From: Leucobacter ruminantium
GTDB lineage: Bacteria; Actinomycetota; Actinomycetes; Actinomycetales; Microbacteriaceae
Length of the DNA: 64,000 nucleotides
Assembly: GCF_017565705.1 (NCBI RefSeq)
Contig: NZ_JAGDYL010000001.1
Span: forward strand, 310,001-374,000
Reading direction: 5' to 3'
Shown piece after piece: positions 1 to 7,733 of this stretch. The position numbers and the translations under genes were made by a program. The notes under the pieces are model-generated. The model did not search any database and was not told the DNA's origin. It saw nothing but the letters and a program-made list of their open reading frames with translations. How positions within the stretch are numbered: position 1 is the first letter of the stretch; every line of letters starts with the position of its first letter.

Positions 1-2
1 CG

Positions 3-323
3 CACGGCGACCGCCTCTCGACCGAGGAGATCTTCGGCCCGGTCGTGTCGGTGATCCCGTTCGAGGACGAGGCCGACGCCCTGCGCATCGCCAACGACAC
101 CGAGTACGGCCTGAGCGGATCGATCTGGACGAGGGATCTCGCCCGCGGCATCCGGGTGGCGCGCGGTGTCGAGGGCGGCAATCTCTCCGTCAACTCCCAC
201 TCCTCGGTGCGCTACTCGACCCCGTTCGGCGGCTTCAAGCAGTCGGGCCTCGGCCGCGAGCTCGGCCCCGACGCGGCGGAGCACTTCACCGAGACGAAGA
301 ACGTCTTCTTCGCCAGCGAGTAA
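3..323 (+). CDS. Aldehyde dehydrogenase, C-terminal part (gene cut by window edge)
   Basis: This is the last 106 residues of an NAD(P)-dependent aldehyde dehydrogenase; the frame is open from the window edge. The segment EEIFGPVV (from about residue 9 of the visible part) is the conserved strand that precedes the C-terminal bridging region of the ALDH superfamily. The run SVRYSTPFGGFKQSGLGRE matches the PFGGxKxSGxGRE signature near the C-terminus, and the ending in a TKN-type motif is also typical. The nucleophile cysteine lies upstream of the window, so the substrate cannot be judged. An SDR follows 117 bp downstream on the same strand, suggesting a shared alcohol/aldehyde oxidation role. 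Confidence 0.93.
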   Translation, partial: HGDRLSTEEIFGPVVSVIPFEDEADALRIANDTEYGLSGSIWTRDLARGIRVARGVEGGNLSVNSHSSVRYSTPFGGFKQSGLGRELGPDAAEHFTETKNVFFASE

Positions 324-334
324 CCGCCGGCCCG

Positions 335-398
335 GCGAGCGAAGCGAGTCGAAACCCGGTCCCTCGACTTCGACTCATCCCCTTCGCTCACTCAGCAG
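335..398. repeat. Dispersed GCGAGTCGAAAC-type repeat, inverted pair
   Basis: Just after the ALDH stop codon, GCGAGCGAAGCGAGTCGAAA is followed by the near-complementary CGACTTCGACTCATCC...TTCGCTCACTCAGCA. The two arms form an imperfect hairpin. The same core occurs at about 14162, 28075, 30347 and 57270, so this is a dispersed intergenic repeat family and not a simple terminator, though it may terminate transcription here. Confidence 0.7.
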
Positions 399-440
399 AG
401 CATCCCTTCTCAACACCCCCACACTCTCAAGGAAACGACT

Positions 441-1232
441 ATGAGCGACATCACCCCCATCGACCTCACCCAGCGCCTCGCGGGCAAGGTCGCCGTCATC
501 ACCGGCGGCGCCAGCGGCATCGGCCTCGCGACCGCGAAGCGCATGCGCGCCGAGGGCGCGACCATCGTGATCGGCGATATGAACCCCGAGAGCGGCGAGG
601 CGGCCGCTGCCGAGGTCGGCGGCCTCTTCGTGCAGGTCAACGTGACCGACGAGGATCAGGTCAACAACCTCTTCGACACCGCGGCCCGCGAGTACGGCTC
701 GGTCGACATCGCCTTCAACAACGCGGGCATCTCGCCCGACGACGACGACTCGATCGAGACCACCGAGCTGCCGGCGTGGCAGAGGGTGCAGGACGTCAAC
801 CTGAAGAGCGTCTACCTGTGCTCGCGCGCGGCGCTGCGCCACATGACGAAGCAGGGCAGCGGTTCGATCATCAACACCGCGTCGTTCGTCGCGGTGATGG
901 GCTCGGCGACCTCGCAGATCTCGTACACGGCGTCGAAGGGCGGCGTGCTCGCCATGACCCGCGAGCTCGGCGTGCAGTTCGCCCGTCAGGGCATCCGCGT
1001 GAACGCGCTCTGCCCGGGACCGGTGAACACCCCGCTGCTGCAGGAGCTGTTCGCGAAGGACCCCGAGCGCGCCGCGCGCCGACTCGTGCACGTGCCGGTC
1101 GGCCGCTTCGCGAAGCCCGAGGAGCTCGCGGCCTCGGTCGCGTTCCTCGCGAGCGACGACGCCTCATTCATCACCGCGTCGACGTTCCTGGTCGACGGAG
1201 GCCTCTCGAGCGCGTACACGACGCCGCTCTGA
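441..1232 (+). CDS. SDR family NAD(P)-dependent oxidoreductase
   Basis: This 263-residue classical short-chain dehydrogenase has the cofactor motif TGGASGIG at residues 21-28, NNAG at 93-96, and the catalytic Tyr162/Lys166 in SYTASKGG, followed by the PGPVNTP loop typical of FabG-like SDRs. The acidic residue in GDMNP after strand 2 suggests NAD preference (inference). The start is set by an AAGGAA purine run 7 nt upstream. It probably oxidises an alcohol whose aldehyde product is handled by the upstream ALDH. A strong terminator follows directly, so it ends its transcription unit. The substrate is unknown. Confidence 0.93.
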   Translation: MSDITPIDLTQRLAGKVAVITGGASGIGLATAKRMRAEGATIVIGDMNPESGEAAAAEVGGLFVQVNVTDEDQVNNLFDTAAREYGSVDIAFNNAGISPDDDDSIETTELPAWQRVQDVNLKSVYLCSRAALRHMTKQGSGSIINTASFVAVMGSATSQISYTASKGGVLAMTRELGVQFARQGIRVNALCPGPVNTPLLQELFAKDPERAARRLVHVPVGRFAKPEELAASVAFLASDDASFITASTFLVDGGLSSAYTTPL

Positions 1233-1252
1233 GCCGGGCTAGACTCGCAGTC

Positions 1253-1290
1253 ACGGGGTCCGCAGGGCAACTCCTGCGGGCCCCGTTTCT
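1253..1290 (+). terminator. Intrinsic terminator after the SDR gene
   Basis: An inverted repeat, ACGGGG-CCGCAGG / CCTGCGG-CCCCGT, closes on a short loop and is followed by TTTCT. It lies between the SDR stop codon and the start of the GntR gene, separating the two transcription units. Confidence 0.85.
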
Positions 1291-1305
1291 CTTCGAGGAG
1301 GATAG

Positions 1306-2043
1306 ATGAGGCCGAATGGCGAAGGCGCCGAACTGCTCATCAAGGCGGTGCGGCCGACCAACGCCTACGAGGAGACGATGCAGCGGCTGCTGCAGTCGAT
1401 CAGGCTCGGCCTGATCCCTCCGGGCGAGCGGCTGCCCGCCGAGCGCGATCTCGCGGGCATGCTGAAGGTGAGCCGCGACACCGTGCGCGAGGCGATCTCG
1501 ACGCTCGCCGACGCGGGGTACGTGGTCTCGCGCCGCGGCCGCTACGGCGGCACCTTCGTGGTCGAGGAGCTGCCGAGCGCTCCCGTTTCGGGTGCCCGCG
1601 CCGTCGTCACCCCCGAGGAGGTCGCCGACGTGACGGTGCTGCGCCGGGTGCTCGAGATCGGGGCGGCTCGCGAGGCCGCGGCGAGGGATCTCACCTCCGA
1701 GGAGCGCTCCGCGTTGGCCCAGGCGCTCGACGCCTGCGCGAACGCTCCCGCGGGTGACCGCCGGCGCCTCGACTCGCGCCTCCACCTGCTCATCGCCGAG
1801 CTCTCGGGTTCCCCGAGCCTCGTACCGCTCGCCGCCAACATCCGCACCCGCGTGAACGCGCTGCTCGAAGAGATCCCCGTGCTCGAGCCGAACATCGCGC
1901 ACTCCGAGGAGCAGCACTCCGTCATCGTCTCGGCCATCCTCGAGGGGCGGCCCCAGGCTGCGGCTGCCGCGATGGCGGAGCACATCGAGGGATCGGCCGC
2001 GCTGCTGCGCGGCTTCCTCAGCGACACGCTCGACGCCGACTGA
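1306..2043 (+). CDS. GntR-family (FadR/FCD-type) transcriptional regulator
   Basis: This 245-residue regulator has an N-terminal winged helix at about residues 19-85, with the GntR signature GERLPAERDLAGMLKVSRDT and the wing RGRYGGTFV. A helical FCD ligand-binding domain covers about 105-235 and contains conserved metal/ligand histidines (HLLIAELSGS, EEQHSVIV, MAEHIEGSA). The ATG is preceded by GAGGAGG at good spacing. FCD regulators usually repress catabolic genes and are released by a carboxylate. Its neighbours suggest control of the ALDH/SDR unit or the M20/MFS pair. Confidence 0.93.
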   Translation: MRPNGEGAELLIKAVRPTNAYEETMQRLLQSIRLGLIPPGERLPAERDLAGMLKVSRDTVREAISTLADAGYVVSRRGRYGGTFVVEELPSAPVSGARAVVTPEEVADVTVLRRVLEIGAAREAAARDLTSEERSALAQALDACANAPAGDRRRLDSRLHLLIAELSGSPSLVPLAANIRTRVNALLEEIPVLEPNIAHSEEQHSVIVSAILEGRPQAAAAAMAEHIEGSAALLRGFLSDTLDAD

Positions 2044-2052
2044 CGCCGACGC

Positions 2053-3309
2053 TCAGGCGGCGAGCACCCGCGCGCAGAGCCGCTGCACCGCCGCGGCGAG
2101 CGCAGCCTCCCCGTTGACGAGGTCGACATCGCTCGTGAACTCGGCGGCGTTGTGCGTGATCCCGTCGTGGCTCGGGACGAACAGCAGCGTCGTCGGCACT
2201 CCGGCCGCGTTCATTACGACCGCGTCGTGCCCGGCGATGGTGGGCATGCGCTTCGTCGAGAGCCTGAGCTCCCGCACGGACCGCTCCACCTCGTCGGCGA
2301 GCGCGGCGTCGAAGCTCTCGGCACGCCGCTCCGACCACACGCCCACCTCGAACGCGACGCCGCTCTCGGCTGTGATCCCTCCGAGCAGGCCCAGCAGTTC
2401 GTCGCGCGTCCGTGCGAGCAGTTCCTCGTCGGGCCCGCGCAGCTCTACCTTGAACTCTACGGCCGAGGGGGTCGCGTTCGGAGAGTTCGGGGTGATCCGC
2501 ATCCACGCGACCGCGGTGTGCAACCTGCCGTCGGTGCGCGCAAGGCCGAGCTCGTGCACCGCGGCGATCGCACGCGCGGCGCCGTAGAGCGCGTCGATGC
2601 GTTTCGCCATCGGCGTGGGACCCGTGTGCGTCTGCACACCGCGCGCGACGACGTCGGCCTTGTAGGCGGCCCAGGTGCCGTCGACGACCCCGATGTCGAC
2701 GCCCTCCTCCTCGAGCCGCGGCCCCTGCTCGACGTGCAGCTCCGCGTAGCCGGCCACGCGGCCCGCCAGCTCGGCGTCTCCGGCGAGCGACAGGCGTTCC
2801 AGCTCATCGGCGACGCGCACCTCGCGGGTGTCGCTCGACGCGAGTGCCGCGTCGAGCGACAAGACCCCCGCGAAGACGCTGCTGCCCATGACGCTCGGCT
2901 GGAACCGCGCGCCCTCCTCGTTCGTCCAGTTCACCGCTCCCACGTTGACGCCGGATGGGATGAGCCCGCGATCCCTCATCCCGCAGACGACCGCGAGCGC
3001 GCCCAGCACACCCACCTGCCCGTCGAAGCGGCCGCCGTCGGGCTGGCTGTCGAGGTGCGACCCGACGAGCACGAGGGGCTTCGCGGAGTCGAGCGGCTGC
3101 ACGAGACCGAACTGGTTGCCGATGCGGTCGCGATAGACGTGCAGCCCGCGCTCCGCCCAGAGCGCCTGCAGCTCGCCGCGGGCGGTGGCGTCCAGGTCGC
3201 TCAGCGCGAGCCGCTCGATACCGGTGCCGTTCTTGCGCCCGATCTCCGAGAACCGTTCCAGCAATCCGGGCAGTTCGGCCCCGGTCCCGTCTTCTCCTGC
3301 GATCCCCAT
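2053..3309 (-). CDS. M20-family Zn-dependent hydrolase (allantoate amidohydrolase / N-carbamoyl-L-amino acid hydrolase type)
   Basis: This 418-residue amidase of the AllC/AmaB/HyuC group hydrolyses carbamoyl or ureido amides such as allantoate or N-carbamoyl amino acids. The di-metal signature VGSHLDSQPDGGRFDGQ contains the ligands His and Asp, NEEGARF supplies the Glu pair, and ELHVEQGP supplies the third His/Glu site. The length is normal. It starts 30 bp after the stop of the MFS transporter gene on the same strand, so the two are probably one operon for uptake and hydrolysis. The exact substrate cannot be read from sequence. Its 3' end converges on the GntR gene with a 9-bp gap. Confidence 0.92.
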   Translation of the reverse strand: MGIAGEDGTGAELPGLLERFSEIGRKNGTGIERLALSDLDATARGELQALWAERGLHVYRDRIGNQFGLVQPLDSAKPLVLVGSHLDSQPDGGRFDGQVGVLGALAVVCGMRDRGLIPSGVNVGAVNWTNEEGARFQPSVMGSSVFAGVLSLDAALASSDTREVRVADELERLSLAGDAELAGRVAGYAELHVEQGPRLEEEGVDIGVVDGTWAAYKADVVARGVQTHTGPTPMAKRIDALYGAARAIAAVHELGLARTDGRLHTAVAWMRITPNSPNATPSAVEFKVELRGPDEELLARTRDELLGLLGGITAESGVAFEVGVWSERRAESFDAALADEVERSVRELRLSTKRMPTIAGHDAVVMNAAGVPTTLLFVPSHDGITHNAAEFTSDVDLVNGEAALAAAVQRLCARVLAA

Positions 3310-3339
3310 CGATGCTCCCCTTCTCGAATCGGCGTGCGC

Positions 3340-4683
3340 TCAGCGGTCGTCGAGCGCCTTCCCCCGGTGCTCGACCAGGCCCCACGCGGCGCCGGCCGCG
3401 ACGACGAAGAACACGGCGAACACCGCGAAGGTCATCCCCGCTCCCCCGGCCGCGAGCATGACGGGAACGGCGAGCGGCGCGACGATCGAGGCGATGCGGC
3501 CGACACCTGCCGCCCATCCGGCACCCGTGGCGCGCAGCGAGGTCGGGTAGAGCTCAGGCGTCACGGCGTAGAGGGCGCCCCAGGCCCCGAGGTTGAAGAA
3601 CGAGAGCGCCATACCCGAGCCGATGATCGCGGGCACCGCGTGCACGGTACCGAAGGCGATGGCTGCTCCCGCCGAGCCGAGGAGGAACACCGACAGCGTG
3701 AGGCGGCGCCCCCAGACCTCGATCAGCCAGGCCGCCACCGCGTAGCCCGGCAGCTGGGCGAGGGTGATGAGCAGGGTGAAGCCGAACGACCTCACCAGAC
3801 CGAAGCCCGCGTCGACGAGGATGCTCGGGATCCAGATGAAGGCGCCGTAGTAGGCGAAGTTCACGCAGAACCAGACGACCCAGATCGACAGCGTGCGTAC
3901 GCGGAACTCCGACCCCCAGAGCGCGGCCACACGGTTGCCGCGGGCCGCGGGCCTCGCGGGCTCGAGTCGGATCGGCACGACGTTCACGATGCCCGCCTCG
4001 CGTTCGAAGCTCGCGATGATGCGCTCCGCCTCGTCCGCGCGCCCGCGGCCGGCGAGCCACCGCGGCGACTCCGGCATCCCCCAGCGCACCACGAGTGCGT
4101 ACACCGCTGGCACCGCGCCGAGTGCGAAGGCCCACCGCCACCCGTTCTCGCCGTGCGGCACGACGAAGTAGCCGATGAGCGCCGACGCCGTCCATCCCAC
4201 GGCCCAGAAAGCCTCCAGGATCACGATCAGACGACCGCGGATGCGCGCGGGCGCGAACTCGCTCACGTACGTGGAGGCGACCGGCAGCTCGGCGCCAAGA
4301 CCGAGGCCGACGAGGAAGCGCAGGGCGATCAGCATACCGATGCCCGCAGCGAGCGCGCTCGCTCCCGTCGCGATGCCGTAGACCAGCAGCGTCAGCGCGA
4401 AGACCTGGCGTCGGCCGACGCGGTCGGCGAGCAGCCCGCCGAGGCTCGCGCCGATCGCCATGCCTGCGAAGCCGACCGATGCGATGAGGCCGCTCTCGCC
4501 CTTCGTGATCCCCCAGTGCTCGACGAGCGCCGCGATGATGAACGAGATGAGTCCCACGTCCATCGCGTCGAGAGCCCAGCCGATTCCCGATCCGGCCAGC
4601 ACCCTGCCGTGCTTGCGGGTGAAAGGCAGCGCGTCGAGTCGCTCGGCGATCGACGGGGGCGTCTGCGTTTCCTGAGCGGTCAT
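3340..4683 (-). CDS. MFS transporter of the metabolite:H+ symporter (sugar/aromatic acid) type
   Basis: This 447-residue protein is predicted to have 12 transmembrane helices. It has the MFS loop 2-3 motif GGLLADRVGRR, and the equivalent position in the second half is VWGRRLTL. RFLVGLGLGAELPVASTYVSEF and PESPRWL are typical of the SP/AAHS-like MFS group. The start is placed at the ATG giving MTAQETQT, because the upstream extension looks like out-of-gene sequence. It is the first gene of a two-gene unit with the M20 hydrolase and probably imports that enzyme's substrate (inference). Confidence 0.92.
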   Translation of the reverse strand: MTAQETQTPPSIAERLDALPFTRKHGRVLAGSGIGWALDAMDVGLISFIIAALVEHWGITKGESGLIASVGFAGMAIGASLGGLLADRVGRRQVFALTLLVYGIATGASALAAGIGMLIALRFLVGLGLGAELPVASTYVSEFAPARIRGRLIVILEAFWAVGWTASALIGYFVVPHGENGWRWAFALGAVPAVYALVVRWGMPESPRWLAGRGRADEAERIIASFEREAGIVNVVPIRLEPARPAARGNRVAALWGSEFRVRTLSIWVVWFCVNFAYYGAFIWIPSILVDAGFGLVRSFGFTLLITLAQLPGYAVAAWLIEVWGRRLTLSVFLLGSAGAAIAFGTVHAVPAIIGSGMALSFFNLGAWGALYAVTPELYPTSLRATGAGWAAGVGRIASIVAPLAVPVMLAAGGAGMTFAVFAVFFVVAAGAAWGLVEHRGKALDDR

Positions 4684-4709
4684 ACGTTCATCGTAGAGGT
4701 CGGCGCGCC

Positions 4710-4955
4710 TCACTGCACCCGCGCCCAGCGCACCTCCGCCGGCTCGGTGAGGCGCAGCAGCTCGACGCATTCGCCGCCGTCGCAGCGCAGCAGTTCGACG
4801 ACCGCGGATCCCTCGCCCACCGAGGCCACCCGCCAGGTGCCGCCCGCGGTCTCCCAGCGCTCGACCGCCTCGGGCTGCGCGGGCGTCGCGTCGCCCGGGT
4901 GCGCGGGCGTCGCGTCACCGGGGTGCGGCGCGCGGGGGTCGGCTTCGTCGCTCAT
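4710..4955 (-). CDS. Small hypothetical protein with HPGDATPA repeats
   Basis: This 81-residue protein lies directly downstream of trmB on the same strand (54-bp gap). The N-terminal 30 residues are acidic and Pro-rich, with a tandem duplication of HPGDATPA. The rest (about 36-81) is a small beta-rich module, WETAGGTWRVASVGEG...VVELLRCDGGECVELLRLT, with two cysteines. I do not recognise the family. Its position and codon usage match its neighbours, which supports a real gene, but the tandem DNA repeat could be recent. Confidence 0.6.
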   Translation of the reverse strand: MSDEADPRAPHPGDATPAHPGDATPAQPEAVERWETAGGTWRVASVGEGSAVVELLRCDGGECVELLRLTEPAEVRWARVQ

Positions 4956-5009
4956 GCCTGCAACGCTACCCCGGGTGGTCCGCAGTTCGGAAGCCGGTCG
5001 GTTCGACGC

Positions 5010-5753
5010 TCAGAGCCTGCGGTAGGCGAGGTCGCGGATCGCCCGGCCCTTGTCGGCGCCCTTCTTCTCGAAGGCCGTGAGCACGCGACCCTCGAATCGC
5101 TCGGCCCACTCCCCCGCGAAATCCCGCTCGAAGCCGTCGGCTGCGTCGAGCACCTCGCGCATCTGCTCGGCGTAGTCCTCCCAGTCGGTGGCGAGGCGCA
5201 GTACGCCGCCCTCGCGCAGCGCCTGCCGCGCTATGCGGGCGAAGTCGGCGCTCACGAGCCTGCGCTTGTGGTGGCGCGCCTTCGCCCACGGATCCGGGAA
5301 GAACACCCAGATCTCGTCGACCGAGCCGGCCGGCAGATACTTCTCGAGCAGCTCAGGCGCGTTCACCTCGGCGAGCCGCAGATTCTCGAGGCCGGCGAGC
5401 TCGGCGCGGATCATCGTGCGTGCGAGCCCGGCGCGGAACACCTCGATCGCGAGGAAGTTCGTGTCGGGGCGCTGCTCCGCCGCGTGCAGGATGGCGTGAC
5501 CCTGGCCCGAGCCGACCTCCACCACGAGCGGCGCGCGTCTTCCGAAGATCTGCTCCGGATCGCCGTGGGCGCCGTCCGCGACGCTCGTCGCCGCGGGGCC
5601 GTGCGGGATGTCGAGCACATACTTCGCGTGGTGATCGTTCCAGGCGCGCTCCTGCGACGGGGTCATCCGGCCGCTGCGGCGCACGAACGAGACGGGCTTC
5701 TCGCGGAAGGTGCTCGGGTCGAAGCTCTTGTACGGGAGGGGTTGCTCGGTCAC
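5010..5753 (-). CDS. trmB: tRNA (guanine-N7-)-methyltransferase TrmB
   Basis: This 247-residue Rossmann methyltransferase makes m7G46 in tRNA using S-adenosylmethionine. The SAM motif is VEVGSGQGHA at about residues 75-84, and the family signature FFPDPWAKARHHKRRL lies at about 148-163. It starts at GTG. The length is normal for the family, with an actinobacterial N-terminal extension of about 60 residues containing SFVRRSGRMTPSQ. It is monocistronic or co-transcribed with the small gene downstream. Confidence 0.96.
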   Translation of the reverse strand: MTEQPLPYKSFDPSTFREKPVSFVRRSGRMTPSQERAWNDHHAKYVLDIPHGPAATSVADGAHGDPEQIFGRRAPLVVEVGSGQGHAILHAAEQRPDTNFLAIEVFRAGLARTMIRAELAGLENLRLAEVNAPELLEKYLPAGSVDEIWVFFPDPWAKARHHKRRLVSADFARIARQALREGGVLRLATDWEDYAEQMREVLDAADGFERDFAGEWAERFEGRVLTAFEKKGADKGRAIRDLAYRRL

Positions 5754-5803
5754 CCGTCTACGCTAGCCGATCCCTCGGCGCCCCGCGCGCCGCGCCGTTC
5801 CCT

Positions 5804-5874
5804 GCTGACCACGCCCTTTCCGTCCCAGTACACCCGCACTGTTCGGGAGTAGTGGGCCGGATCGGGCGTACTCG
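5804..5874. repeat. 71-bp quasi-palindromic element, left copy
   Basis: This sequence runs from GCTGACCACGCCC to GGGCGTACTCG. It is built from alternating ACACCCG / CGGGxGTAxT units, so it folds on itself. It aligns with 7077-7147 in either orientation at about 75% identity by eye. The pair brackets the AbiEi/DUF559 gene, giving the look of a small mobile or duplicated unit. The rest of 5754-6021 shows no coding feature. Confidence 0.75.
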
Positions 5875-6021
5875 CCGCACCGCGCCTCTCCCGTCCGGGA
5901 GCGCGCCGGTCTCCCTCCACAGGACGCCATTCTCGCCCTCCGTCAGGGGAACGAACGCCGCGTCATCCACAGGCCCCGTTCTCCCGCCCCGTTCGGACGC
6001 GATGCGTGTCACTCTCGTGCA

Positions 6022-7008
6022 ATGGACAGGCATGAGCGCTTCACGCGCGTGAACGGTTTGATCCGCCTCCGCGACGAGCTGGAGGCCGCGGGCTGGAGCA
6101 GGCGAGGGATCGCCACCGCAGTCCGGGCGGGTGAGCTCGTGCGCCTGTGCCGAGGCGCCTACATGCGCGGCTCCGATTGGGAACCGCTCTTCGCAGAGGA
6201 CCGTCTGCTCTCCAGAGTCATCGCAACGGCGCCGCTGCAGGGGCCCGGGCGCTTCGTCTGTTCGGAGTCGGCAGCGGCGCTGCACGGACTCCCGCTCTAC
6301 CGATCCCGGGTGGAACGGGTTCAGTTGCTGGTGCCCGATGCGACGACCGTGCACGGCTCAGCCTCCGTTCACCGCCGCATCGCCCCGCTGCCTCACAACG
6401 ACGCCGTCGATGTCGAGGGCATCCTCTGCACGTCGCTCCGCCGAACGGTCCTCGATCTCGCTCGCTTCTCGGCGCGCATGTCGGCGCTCGTCTGCGCCGA
6501 CGCAGCGGTCGCTGCGGTAGTGAGGGGACTCCCGCGTTCGCAACGCGCGGCGGCGGCAGACGAGTGGATCGCCGGCCTCCTCGCCGAACTCCGCCGCGGC
6601 GAACGCGGCGTCCGGCGTGCGGCCGAGCTGCTGGCGCGCGTCGACCACCGCTCGGAATCGCCGCTCGAGAGTGTCGCGCGGGCGCTCTTCGAGGAGCTGG
6701 GTTTCAGCGTCGACACCCAGATCGCCGTGCGGGCACCGAACGGCAGGAAGTACTACGTGGACCTCGAGCTGCGCGGCGTCGGAGTATTCTGCGAGGTCGA
6801 CGGCGCGGCGAAGTACCGGGACGGGGAGATGCTGAGGGGGCGGAGCGCCGAGGACGTCTTCCTGGAGGAGAAGCACCGCGAGAATTGGATCGAGGGCGTC
6901 ACGCAGAAGCGCGTCATCAGGCTGAACGCCGCGGACCTGCGGTCCATGCGGACGCTCGCCGAGAAGCTGCGCGCATTCGGCATCTCTATCCCGCGGCCTC
7001 CGCGCTGA
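6022..7008 (+). CDS. AbiEi-like N-terminal domain fused to a DUF559/VSR-like nuclease-fold domain
   Basis: This 328-residue protein has an N-terminal winged-helix/AbiEi-antitoxin-like region (about 1-140; RDELEAAGWSRRGIATAVRAG and RLCRGAY are typical). Its C-terminal domain (about 225-320) resembles DUF559/VSR endonuclease folds, with YVDLELRGVGVFCEVDGAAKY carrying the acidic residues. Such proteins are common singletons in Actinobacteria and are annotated as type IV toxin-antitoxin AbiEi family. No AbiEii nucleotidyltransferase partner is adjacent, so a working toxin-antitoxin pair is not supported here. Translation initiation looks weak. It is flanked by 71-bp repeats on both sides. Confidence 0.8.
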   Translation: MDRHERFTRVNGLIRLRDELEAAGWSRRGIATAVRAGELVRLCRGAYMRGSDWEPLFAEDRLLSRVIATAPLQGPGRFVCSESAAALHGLPLYRSRVERVQLLVPDATTVHGSASVHRRIAPLPHNDAVDVEGILCTSLRRTVLDLARFSARMSALVCADAAVAAVVRGLPRSQRAAAADEWIAGLLAELRRGERGVRRAAELLARVDHRSESPLESVARALFEELGFSVDTQIAVRAPNGRKYYVDLELRGVGVFCEVDGAAKYRDGEMLRGRSAEDVFLEEKHRENWIEGVTQKRVIRLNAADLRSMRTLAEKLRAFGISIPRPPR

Positions 7009-7076
7009 GGCCGACGAGTCGGGCCACGGAATCGGGCCGGGCTCAGCACGCCTGCTCCCCCGCGAGACCCCCATAG

Positions 7077-7147
7077 GCTGACTACGCCCGCTGTGTTCGA
7101 GTACACCCGGACAGAGCGGGCGTAGTGGGACAGAACGGGTGTAGTCG
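7077..7147. repeat. 71-bp quasi-palindromic element, right copy
   Basis: This is the second copy of the element at 5804-5874, running from GCTGACTACGCCC to GGGTGTAGTCG. Internal units ACTACGCCCG, ACACCCGGAC, CGGGCGTAGT and CGGGTGTAGT are inversions of one another. It lies between the AbiEi/DUF559 stop codon and aroQ. Confidence 0.75.
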
Positions 7148-7261
7148 GAAAGAGGGCGAGGCGAGGCGGGACGGGACCGCTGAAGGCGCACCGCGGAAGG
7201 ATCCCCTCGCGGCACCCCGGGTACCATGGAGGCAGAAGACCGCCGAGGAGAGGTGAGCACG

Positions 7262-7702
7262 ATGTCCAGAAGGATCCTGCTGGTGAACGGCCCCAACCTC
7301 AACTTGCTCGGCACCCGGGAGCCCGAGATCTACGGCGAGGAGACGCTCGCCGACGTCGAGGCGCTCGTCACCCGCGCAGCCGGCGACTTCGGTCTCGAGG
7401 TACGCGCCGTGCAGTCGAACCACGAGGGCGCACTCATCGACGCGGTGCACGAGGCCCGCGAGGACTGCTCGGCGATCATCATCAACCCCGGCGCCTTCAC
7501 CCACACCTCGATCGCGCTGCGCGATGCGCTCGCGGGCGTTGCCATGCCCGTCGCCGAGGTGCACATCTCGAACGTGCACGCGCGCGAGGAGTTCCGTCAC
7601 CACTCCTACATCTCCGGAATCGCGAACTGCGTGATCGTGGGCTGCGGAGTGCAGGGCTACGACTTGGCCGTGCGGCGCCTCGCGCACCTGCTCGCGGGCT
7701 GA
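7262..7702 (+). CDS. aroQ: 3-dehydroquinate dehydratase, type II
   Basis: This 146-residue enzyme converts 3-dehydroquinate to 3-dehydroshikimate in the shikimate pathway. The N-terminal signature [21 protein letters not shown] carries the catalytic Asn and Tyr. [16 protein letters not shown] and [20 protein letters not shown] carry the conserved His residues. The start MSRRILL is chosen because GAGGAGAGG precedes it; an in-frame ATG 36 bp upstream has no such site. It lies alone, away from other aro genes. Confidence 0.96.
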   Translation: MSRRILLVNGPNLNLLGTREPEIYGEETLADVEALVTRAAGDFGLEVRAVQSNHEGALIDAVHEAREDCSAIIINPGAFTHTSIALRDALAGVAMPVAEVHISNVHAREEFRHHSYISGIANCVIVGCGVQGYDLAVRRLAHLLAG

Positions 7703-7729
7703 GCCCACCCGCTCGCGGGCCGAGTGGGC
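7703..7729. terminator. Hairpin between convergent aroQ and the CPBP gene
   Basis: GCCCAC...GTGGGC arms enclose a second small CCG/CGG stem, immediately after the aroQ stop codon and 4 bp from the stop of the opposing gene. There is no T run, so it is a probable bidirectional terminator by position only. Confidence 0.5.
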
Positions 7730-7733
7730 CCGG

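Noticed and set aside
2152-5025. A 957-codon open frame on the plus strand
   Set aside because: It lies antisense to the M20 hydrolase and MFS transporter genes, both with clear family motifs; its translation is Arg/His/Asp-rich low-complexity typical of a GC-rich shadow frame.
6022-7008. A complete type IV toxin-antitoxin pair
   Set aside because: Only the AbiEi-like protein is present; no AbiEii nucleotidyltransferase gene lies on either side.
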